The notes under the pieces: generated by a model
Seen by the model: the letters and a program-made list of their open reading frames with translations, nothing else
Databases searched by the model: none
What the model was told of the DNA's origin: nothing
Translations under genes and position numbers: made by a program
Part shown: piece after piece, positions 58,331 to 64,000 of the stretch
How positions within the stretch are numbered: position 1 is the first letter of the stretch
Layout of the letters: every line of letters begins with the position of its first letter
Assembly (NCBI RefSeq): GCF_014773225.1
Contig: NZ_JACXAJ010000001.1
Span: forward strand, 1-64,000
Direction: 5' to 3'
Origin: Pontibacter aquaedesilientis
GTDB lineage: Bacteria > Bacteroidota > Bacteroidia > Cytophagales > Hymenobacteraceae
DNA length: 64,000 bases

Positions 58331-60190
58331 CTACGAGCCTACTGCCAGAAGCGGTTTGTCTTTGCTGATGCCGTGTCCGTAACGGTAATGGCTGTTTACG
58401 GAGACGGGAAGTTTGCCTCTTGCCGGAATCTTACCAAAGAGCAATTTGGGCGCCGCGATCTGTGCATGGGCATGAGCCTGGTAAGCCAGCAGCAGTACCT
58501 TACTCTTGTGTAGTTCCGGAAACTGGTTTATGGTATAAGGATTGTCAAACAGTGTGATAATTGCTTTGTCAGACCGGGCCAGTTCGGTCACAAAGGCTGT
58601 GGCTTCTTTGGAGTAACCGAGCCGGTTGCTGGGTGTCACGCTCGGGCCATAGAGTCCTACGATAACATAGTCGTAGCCACGTAGGCGCTGTTTCATCTTC
58701 CGGACCTCTTTGGCATCAGCTTTTCTCGATATCACATAATCTGTCGTACTGCGTGCATACCTACCAACTTCCCGTTGGAATAAACTCGGGCGCACCAACC
58801 CAAAAGAGAGCGTGGCGATTTTGTGGCGCTTCTTCTGGCGAATGGGCAGGAAATTTTTACGGTTGTTGAGCAATGTCATGGCAGCCTCTGCCAAGGCATG
58901 GTTGGTGCTGTCGGCAATAGTTGGGTTCAGGTCTTCGTAAAGGTTCTCCAGTTCAATCGGCTTATACCTGTCAAGGCCTACCCATTGCTTGGCGGCGAGC
59001 ATTTTTTTGCAGCGCGCATCGATCTCTTCCTGCAAGATGTACCCTTTGGCAATAGCGAGCTTGATTGCCTGTATGGCCTTCGGCACGCTGTTGAGCCGTT
59101 CCAGCACGTCGTTGCCCGCCATAATAGCCCGCGCCTCGGCCTCTCCTGGCGGGAAGTATTTCGTCACGCCTTTCATTACCATGGCATCCGTAAAAACCAG
59201 TCCCTTAAACTCCAACTGATTTTTGAGCAGGCTGGTCACAATGGGTTTGGACAGGGTGGAAGGCAAATTTTGTGTCGTATCGAGTTGGGGCATGTGCATA
59301 TGGGCTACCATGATGCCGCCTATACCTTGTTTAATGAGTTCCCGGAAAGGGTATAGTTCCAGCGAGTCAAGCCGGGCCCGGTCGTGAGGTATAACAGGCA
59401 GGTCGTAGTGTGAGTCAACATCAGTGTCTCCATGTCCCGGAAAATGCTTGGCAACGGCAATAATACCATTGTCCTGCATACCGCGCATATAGGCCAGGCT
59501 CTTAGCGGTAACATCCAGTTTATCCTCCCCGAAGGCTCGGTAGCTGATAATTGGGTTGGCCGTATTGTTGTTGATGTCGGCTACGGGCGCAAAGTTGACG
59601 TGCATGCCCAGTCGTTTGAACTCCTCGGCCACCTCGGCACCCATACGGTAGATCAAACCATTGTCCTCGATGGCGCCCATCATCATCTGGAAGGGATATT
59701 GCACCGTGCTGTCAAGTCGCATGCCCACGCCCGTTTCGGCGTCCATCGAGATCAGCAGGGGCACTTTGGAGGCTGCCTGCAGGCGATTGTTGAGCTTGGC
59801 CTGCCGCATGGGGCCACCCTGGAAGTAAATGATGCCGCCTATCTTATACCTGGTGACCAGGTTCATGACATCAGCCTCGTATTTCGCGTTTTTGTTGGAG
59901 AATGCCTCTATAATGATCAACTGGGCAATGCGTTCATCCGGGCTCAGGGTTTTGAAAACGGAGTCTACCCAGGGAGAAGGCTTTTCGATGGCCTCCAGCA
60001 GGGAGGAGGGGCGGGTATAGGGAGTAGTCTCTTCCGGTAAAAACTCGCGTGTATCTTCCTTGGCATATACCGGTTTTCTTGTATCAGTACCCTCGCAACC
60101 CGTCAGCAGCAATAAAATCAGACAGACAGGCCAAATAGGAGAAACTATACCTGACCAGAAGACTTTAGAGCGATGTAAGGTTGCGTGCAT
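58331..60190 (-). CDS. Glycoside hydrolase family 3 lipoprotein (beta-N-acetylhexosaminidase type)
   Basis: About 619 residues from the Met at 60190; an ATG at 60211 is possible. Lipobox LLLTGC. The catalytic barrel has LLISMDAETGVGMRLD and the NagZ-type motif AKHFPGHGDTDVDSHYDLPVI; the nucleophile Asp is in LVFTDAMVMKG. A second alpha/beta domain follows, with AEAAMTLLNNRKNFLP and VIVGLYGPS. The KHFPGHG histidine replaces an acid/base Glu, as in N-acetyl-beta-glucosaminidases that recycle cell wall. Being a lipoprotein, it works outside the cytoplasm, unlike E. coli NagZ. No fused beta-lactamase domain. Confidence 0.9.
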   Translation of the reverse strand: MHATLHRSKVFWSGIVSPIWPVCLILLLLTGCEGTDTRKPVYAKEDTREFLPEETTPYTRPSSLLEAIEKPSPWVDSVFKTLSPDERIAQLIIIEAFSNKNAKYEADVMNLVTRYKIGGIIYFQGGPMRQAKLNNRLQAASKVPLLISMDAETGVGMRLDSTVQYPFQMMMGAIEDNGLIYRMGAEVAEEFKRLGMHVNFAPVADINNNTANPIISYRAFGEDKLDVTAKSLAYMRGMQDNGIIAVAKHFPGHGDTDVDSHYDLPVIPHDRARLDSLELYPFRELIKQGIGGIMVAHMHMPQLDTTQNLPSTLSKPIVTSLLKNQLEFKGLVFTDAMVMKGVTKYFPPGEAEARAIMAGNDVLERLNSVPKAIQAIKLAIAKGYILQEEIDARCKKMLAAKQWVGLDRYKPIELENLYEDLNPTIADSTNHALAEAAMTLLNNRKNFLPIRQKKRHKIATLSFGLVRPSLFQREVGRYARSTTDYVISRKADAKEVRKMKQRLRGYDYVIVGLYGPSVTPSNRLGYSKEATAFVTELARSDKAIITLFDNPYTINQFPELHKSKVLLLAYQAHAHAQIAAPKLLFGKIPARGKLPVSVNSHYRYGHGISKDKPLLAVGS

Positions 60191-60506
60191 GGTGTTGTGG
60201 TGGCCTACCACCTGTTATTACTGTACAATTATTAATTTAGTTCTCGGTAGGCCTTTTGACTTAAAATGTGTGCAAAAATAGCAGACCGAAAGGGGAGTGA
60301 TACGTCAATTGGTTTTAAAAGTAGGCAACAGCTGCCCGTATTTTATGTTATACCTGTAACTTGTGGCAACTCGCAAGACTACAAAGCTGCCCCCACCGGC
60401 CTTTGCAGATGTGCGTATAGCCTGTAAAAAGCTGCGGCTGAAAACCTGCTGTTCCTTAAACCGATAAACGAAAGCCTGCCCCGCTTATTCTGTGAACCTA
60501 TTATCT
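60191..60506. other. 316-bp intergenic region, no gene seen
   Basis: Divergent control region for the GH3 gene and the rhomboid gene. It contains a TTATACCT near 60350 but no exact AGGTATAG. I examined it for riboswitch-like stems and found none that I can name. No ORF of coding character. Confidence 0.5.
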
Positions 60507-61331
60507 ATGGCGTCATCCTCCTCCGAAATTGCTTTGACAGACCTACAGGCTGAAAATGAGCGCTTTGCTTACAGCTTTCTGCCCGGTACGCTCTTTATCG
60601 CGCTTATCTGGCTGATTGCGCTGCTGGTATACCTGACCGGCGTGGAACTGAGCTGGCTAGGTATACGCCCCCGCGAATTTTTTGGATTGATTGGCGTGGT
60701 GGCCGGCCCGCTGATCCATTCCGGTTTGAATCACCTGCTGTCCAACTCCTTTCCGCTGGTGCTGCTTTCGGGCTTTATCCTTTTCCTGCACAGGCCTGTG
60801 GCGCTGCGGGTTGTTGTATTGGTTTACGTGCTGAGCGGGCTGTTCACCTGGTTTATTGGCCGGGATGCCTACCATGTGGGGGCCAGTGGCGTGGTATATG
60901 GACTGGCTGGGTTCCTGTTGTTCAACGGCATTATGCGGCGTGACCGGGCCGGACTGGCCGTGTCGCTGGCTGTCTTGTTCCTCTACGGCGGGCTGTTCTA
61001 TGGCTTGTTCCCCTCAGAGGAGCGTATTTCCTGGGAGGGGCATCTGGGTGGTTTAATAGCCGGGCTGGTTGCCGCCGTGGTCTATGGGGAGCATGTGGAG
61101 AGCAAGAAGGAAGCACTACTGCCGGAACAAACACCAGACGCTCAGCATGCAATCTCACTCCAGCAGCGACACCAAAGCAGCACCCTAGCCCAAGGACCCT
61201 ATACCTGGCGCTATACCATTGCGACCGGTCAGCCGGAAGCCAAGCATGAGTTTGCCTGTCGCGTAAACCCCAGAACGGGGATGGCGGAGGCGCTAACCCA
61301 CCCGACAAAATATTCGTCTACAAGCAAGTAA
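60507..61331 (+). CDS. Rhomboid-family intramembrane serine protease
   Basis: 274 residues from the ATG at 60507; a GTG 15 nt earlier is less likely. Six or seven membrane helices. The family residues are the oxyanion His/Asn in IHSGLNHLLSN, catalytic Ser 127 in HVGASGVVYGL and catalytic His 179 in WEGHLGGLIAG. It cuts membrane proteins within the bilayer. A C-terminal soluble tail of about 75 residues follows (HQSSTLAQGPYTWRYTI), of unknown role. The VTT-domain gene starts 12 nt after its stop, so the two are an operon. Confidence 0.9.
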   Translation: MASSSSEIALTDLQAENERFAYSFLPGTLFIALIWLIALLVYLTGVELSWLGIRPREFFGLIGVVAGPLIHSGLNHLLSNSFPLVLLSGFILFLHRPVALRVVVLVYVLSGLFTWFIGRDAYHVGASGVVYGLAGFLLFNGIMRRDRAGLAVSLAVLFLYGGLFYGLFPSEERISWEGHLGGLIAGLVAAVVYGEHVESKKEALLPEQTPDAQHAISLQQRHQSSTLAQGPYTWRYTIATGQPEAKHEFACRVNPRTGMAEALTHPTKYSSTSK

Positions 61332-61343
61332 TATCGACGCTTT

Positions 61344-62069
61344 ATGAACCAGACTACTCAGAAACAACCAGAAGAAACAAAGCAGAGCAAATGGCCATTG
61401 CTTATTACAGGGGGTATCTTAGCGGCATTGGTGTTGGCTTACTTTGTTTCATCGGGTTTTCAGGCGCACATAAACGAGGGATGGGCTGTACTCAGTAGCG
61501 GCGATGAAAAGAAAATCTCGGTTTGGGTCGAGCAGTTCGGCTTCTGGGGACCCTTCTTTATAGTCCTAGCAATGGTGGCGCAGATGTTTTTGCTGGTTAT
61601 CAATGTGGTGGCGCTTATGCTGGTGGCTATAGTCGCTTACGGGCCCGTGTGGGGCTCCCTTATCGCAATTACTGCTGTGCTGGTGGCCTCAAGCATAGGG
61701 TATATGATTGGCAGGGGATTGGGAGAAGCAGGGGTACAAAAGATCATCGGTCACAAGGCGGAGGAAAAGGTGTCGGGCTTCGTGGCTGACTACGGCACCT
61801 GGGCTGTGATCATAGCCCGCATTTCTCCTTTCCTTTCTAACGATGCGGTCAGTTTTGTCGCTGGCATTACCAAGATGGGCTATATCAGGTTTATTTTAGC
61901 CACACTAGCCGGCATTACGCCACTCACCATTCTGTTGGCCTGGCTTGGGGAAGAGAAGGATCGGTTGGTCAACGGATTGATTTGGGTAGGAGGTGTAAGT
62001 CTGACTGTATTTATCGGATATGTGGTGTATGACAAGTACTTCAAGAAACAATCGCCTGATAGTCGCTAG
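61344..62069 (+). CDS. VTT-domain (TVP38/TMEM64, DedA-like) membrane protein
   Basis: 241 residues with about five membrane segments. The VTT/SNARE-associated domain is clear: NVVALMLVAIVAYGPVWGSL, SSIGYMIGRGLGE, and AVIIARISPFLSNDAVSFVAGI, the re-entrant-loop region with the conserved Arg and a Pro. Such proteins act as lipid flippases or scramblases or in membrane homeostasis. It lies directly behind the rhomboid gene and may be co-transcribed. Substrate unknown. Confidence 0.85.
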   Translation: MNQTTQKQPEETKQSKWPLLITGGILAALVLAYFVSSGFQAHINEGWAVLSSGDEKKISVWVEQFGFWGPFFIVLAMVAQMFLLVINVVALMLVAIVAYGPVWGSLIAITAVLVASSIGYMIGRGLGEAGVQKIIGHKAEEKVSGFVADYGTWAVIIARISPFLSNDAVSFVAGITKMGYIRFILATLAGITPLTILLAWLGEEKDRLVNGLIWVGGVSLTVFIGYVVYDKYFKKQSPDSR

Positions 62070-62400
62070 TGCTTTGTTTAAGCATTAGTTGAAGTCTTTG
62101 TTAAGTGAAATTTTAGAAGAAACAACCTTGATAATCGGTTGTTTCAGAGACTAAAATTTCTTTACATATTTTTTGCATTAAAATATGAGTATATTGAACT
62201 GGTATAGGATTATGTCGATTTTATAGAACTTGAATTGTTTGCATGTTTTTAAGTAATATTTTAATAAAAATAAGAGTATGTAAATTTTATTAAAAGTGCC
62301 CTTCAGGTTAAATCAATCCATTTTGTAAAACCTATTTTTTGTAGTAGCCGTTTAAGCGTGTTATTGCTTTTAAAATGATGTTTCACGAAATGGATTGCTT
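62070..62400. other. 331-bp very AT-rich intergenic region, no gene seen
   Basis: Upstream region of the 3D-domain protein. Base composition is far more AT-rich than the flanking genes. GAAACAACC/GGTTGTTTC at 62122-62145 is a 9-bp inverted repeat. No RNA gene or promoter box is convincing. Confidence 0.5.
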
Positions 62401-62970
62401 ATGTTAAGGGTTAAATTACTCACTGTTGTGATTTCCATTTTTGTAGCTTTTGTCGACGAGCTGGCATTGTTAAAGCCAGAAGATACCAGCCCACCAAATG
62501 AGAATTCTATACCTGGAATGATTACCCCCAGAGAGATAAAGAAAGTACAAAATTTCCCCAAGCCATCCGAAACTTACTCTGTCACGGCCACTGTCTACTA
62601 CCCTGAGAAAGGCCAAACCGACCAAAACCCGCTCATCACCGCCGATGGCTCCCGCATCAACCCTAAAAACCCTAAAAAGCACCGATGGATCGCCCTGTCG
62701 CGCGATATGCTAGCCCGTTGGGGCGGCGACATACAATATGGCGATACAGTATGGGTACGGGGCATATCAAAGAAGATGGATGGCATGTACATTGTGCGCG
62801 ACACCATGAACCGCCGCTTCCGAAACCGTATCGATATCCTGGTTGGACGCAGAGACAAAATTTATGGCCGCTGGGACGATGTAGAAATCGCTAAAGCCGA
62901 GTTCAAAGAAGAGAAAAAGGAGCGGTTGGATTTTAAGCCAAGCTATTACAGTCTGGCCATGAGCCATTAG
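62401..62970 (+). CDS. 3D-domain (double-psi beta-barrel) exported protein
   Basis: 189 residues from the ATG at 62401; the upstream TTG at 62395 is less likely. An N-terminal hydrophobic segment (LLTVVISIFVAFV) may be a signal or anchor. The 3D/RlpA-like domain spans about 60-165: ATVYYPEKGQ, LITADGSRINPKNPKKHRWIALS, YGDTVWVRGIS, and MYIVRDTMNRRFRNRIDILVG, with the three Asp that define the family. Such domains bind or cut peptidoglycan glycan strands (lytic transglycosylase-like). Periplasmic. Confidence 0.75.
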   Translation: MLRVKLLTVVISIFVAFVDELALLKPEDTSPPNENSIPGMITPREIKKVQNFPKPSETYSVTATVYYPEKGQTDQNPLITADGSRINPKNPKKHRWIALSRDMLARWGGDIQYGDTVWVRGISKKMDGMYIVRDTMNRRFRNRIDILVGRRDKIYGRWDDVEIAKAEFKEEKKERLDFKPSYYSLAMSH

Positions 62971-63064
62971 GTATAGCGCTGCTTTGAACAAGCTGGTGCA
63001 GGTTAACATTAGGCTTGGGTTTTGTTTTTTTGCTTATTTTAGGAAAACGACTAGCAGCAAAGAC

Positions 63065-63628
63065 ATGACGAGACAAGAAGCACTGACCATATTGCAGCAC
63101 ATGACCACCAGCGAAAGCCTCCTTAGGCATGCCCGCACCGTAGAACTGGTAATGGAAGCCTACGCCGAAAAGCTGGGAGAGAACAAGGAAGAATGGGCCA
63201 TAACCGGTCTGTTACACGACGCTGATTACCAGGCCTACCCTGATCAGCACCCAAACGTGATCGTGAATCTACTACGTGAAAAAGGGGAAGAGCCCATCGC
63301 CCATGCCATCTCTGCACACTATACCCATTGGGGAGTGCCCTACGAGTCGACGCTGGATAAAGCCTTGCTTGCCTGTGACGAACTGACGGGTTTTGTAGTG
63401 GCCTGCGCCTAGGTCCGGCCTCAGCGCCTTGAAGGACTGGAGGCAAAGTCTGTGATCAAAAAGCTGAACACGAAGAGTTTTGCGGCATCAGTTGACCGGG
63501 AGGAAGTGCGCATTGGCGCAGAGCTCTTTGGGGTGGACCTGAAAGAGCACATCAGCTTCATCATAAATGTATTGCAACAACACCAAGTTGAGCTACAGCT
63601 GGAACCAGTCGAAGGCGCCAAAGCCTGA
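63065..63628 (+). pseudogene. HD-domain protein gene interrupted by an in-frame TAG
   Basis: The frame from the ATG at 63065 encodes an HD-type metal-dependent phosphohydrolase-like protein: His 22 in LLRHARTVELVM, then His 51-Asp 52 in GLLHDADYQ, and DELTGFVVACA. At 63410-63412 a TAG stops it after 115 residues. The same frame then continues for 71 codons with clear family sequence (VRPQRLEGLEAKSVIKKL, FAASVDREEVRIGAELFGV) to a TGA at 63626. Homologues read ACALVRP here, so the Leu codon TTG has probably become TAG by one base change. The truncated product lacks the last third. Confidence 0.8.
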
Positions 63629-63643
63629 TGGTGTTCATGATTT

Positions 63644-63689
63644 AAAAACCTCCGTGCCAGGTATAGCTATACCTGGCACGGAGGTTTTT
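63644..63689. terminator. Perfect 46-bp palindrome, terminator between convergent genes
   Basis: Two 23-nt arms, AAAAACCTCCGTGCC then AGGTATAG and the exact complement, with no spacer. T5 and A5 ends make it bidirectional. The two abutting AGGTATAG/CTATACCT words form its centre. Confidence 0.85.
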
Positions 63690-63691
63690 CA

Positions 63692-63883
63692 TTAGCCGAG
63701 GTAGTACTGCAGCGCCTCAATCCCTTTGGCATTGTCATCGGCTTCCACCACTTCGTCTATTACCCATTGTATCTCCTGTTCGGTCCAATTCTCCTTTTCG
63801 GCGGCTTTCACAAAGATTTCGATGGCAGCATATCGGTTGCTACCGGCAGGTATGTTGGCTTTTATTTTCTTTCTGATGTTCAT
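63692..63883 (-). CDS. Small hypothetical protein
   Basis: 63 residues, soluble, helical: IRKKIKANIPAGSNRYAAIE, then IFVKAAEKENWTEQEIQWVI, and an acidic end. It resembles no family I can name. The frame has normal codon use and ends 3 nt before the terminator palindrome at 63644-63689, which supports a real gene. Function unknown. Confidence 0.55.
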   Translation of the reverse strand: MNIRKKIKANIPAGSNRYAAIEIFVKAAEKENWTEQEIQWVIDEVVEADDNAKGIEALQYYLG

Positions 63884-64000
63884 GTAAGTTGAGCTTTAGG
63901 CAAGATTACGCATGCTTTTCCACAAAATCAATTTCCAGGGTGCTGCTTTTAACGCTCTACAAGCGCATTGCAAGTGGTGCTGTTCGAAGGTTGCTGTAGG

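Noticed and set aside
57527..58513. 328-codon open frame on the plus strand
   Set aside because: It is antisense to the coiled-coil lipoprotein and the end of the GH3 gene, both well supported; its translation has no family features.
60191..60506. Possible riboswitch before the rhomboid gene
   Set aside because: No conserved core or pairing pattern of a known class could be found by eye.

Overview
The window reads as the chromosome of a Bacteroidota bacterium, most likely Cytophagales and close to Hymenobacteraceae such as Pontibacter. The evidence is type IX secretion C-terminal sorting domains on two exported proteins, Bacteroidota-style -7 promoter boxes (TAnnTTTG), weak Shine-Dalgarno sites, many lipoproteins with short lipoboxes, and families typical of this phylum (OMP beta-barrel TonB-type receptor, arsenosugar cluster, Bacteroidota-only hypothetical proteins). 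Coding density is high, and I place about 55 genes. There is no rRNA, no intact tRNA and no CRISPR array.

Layout. 1-930 is the right edge of an integrated element: the 3' end of an IS1-family transposase, an integrase gene cut by that IS, and a 3' tRNA-Met fragment that marks the attachment site, followed by what is probably the old tRNA terminator. 1.4-4.9 kb holds a T9SS-exported protein, a CsbD-like protein and a soluble hybrid histidine kinase. 5.0-7.4 kb is an 816-residue fusion of an alpha-oxoamine synthase (serine palmitoyltransferase-like) with a GNAT acyltransferase. 7.5-14.5 kb has a TonB-type receptor, OsmC, a ribosome-associated HPF-like protein, an SDR and a DsbA-like protein. 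14.5-19.4 kb groups a CDF metal exporter, an OmpR-type two-component system and a SulP anion transporter; in front of SulP lie four TTAAT boxes spaced exactly 11 bp apart. 19.6-25.2 kb has a porin, a Ser/Gly/Tyr/Arg low-complexity protein and topoisomerase III.

25.2-31.2 kb contains a YdcF protein, an aldehyde dehydrogenase and an arsenosugar-type cluster (peroxidase-like protein, radical-SAM ArsS, rhodanese lipoprotein, two DUF2064 glycosyltransferase-like proteins) without a visible arsM. 31.2-37.6 kb has an L,D-transpeptidase, a three-gene membrane glycosyltransferase operon and a peroxiredoxin. 37.7-45.1 kb is mostly exported proteins: two paralogous lipoproteins, an M36 metalloprotease and a ceramidase-like lipoprotein. 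45.3-64 kb holds Tex, SRPBCC, two paralogous LEA2-like lipoproteins, an SSS transporter, M48 and M28 peptidases, MsrA, NUDIX, a GH3 enzyme, rhomboid, a VTT-domain protein and an HD-domain gene interrupted by an in-frame amber codon.

The strongest window-wide signal is not a gene. The 8-mer AGGTATAG/CTATACCT occurs about 59 times by hand count, where about 2 are expected. It lies both inside and between genes and is used as an arm of several terminator hairpins. It is absent from the mobile element at the left edge. It behaves like a lineage-specific highly iterated word, similar in kind to HIP1 of cyanobacteria.
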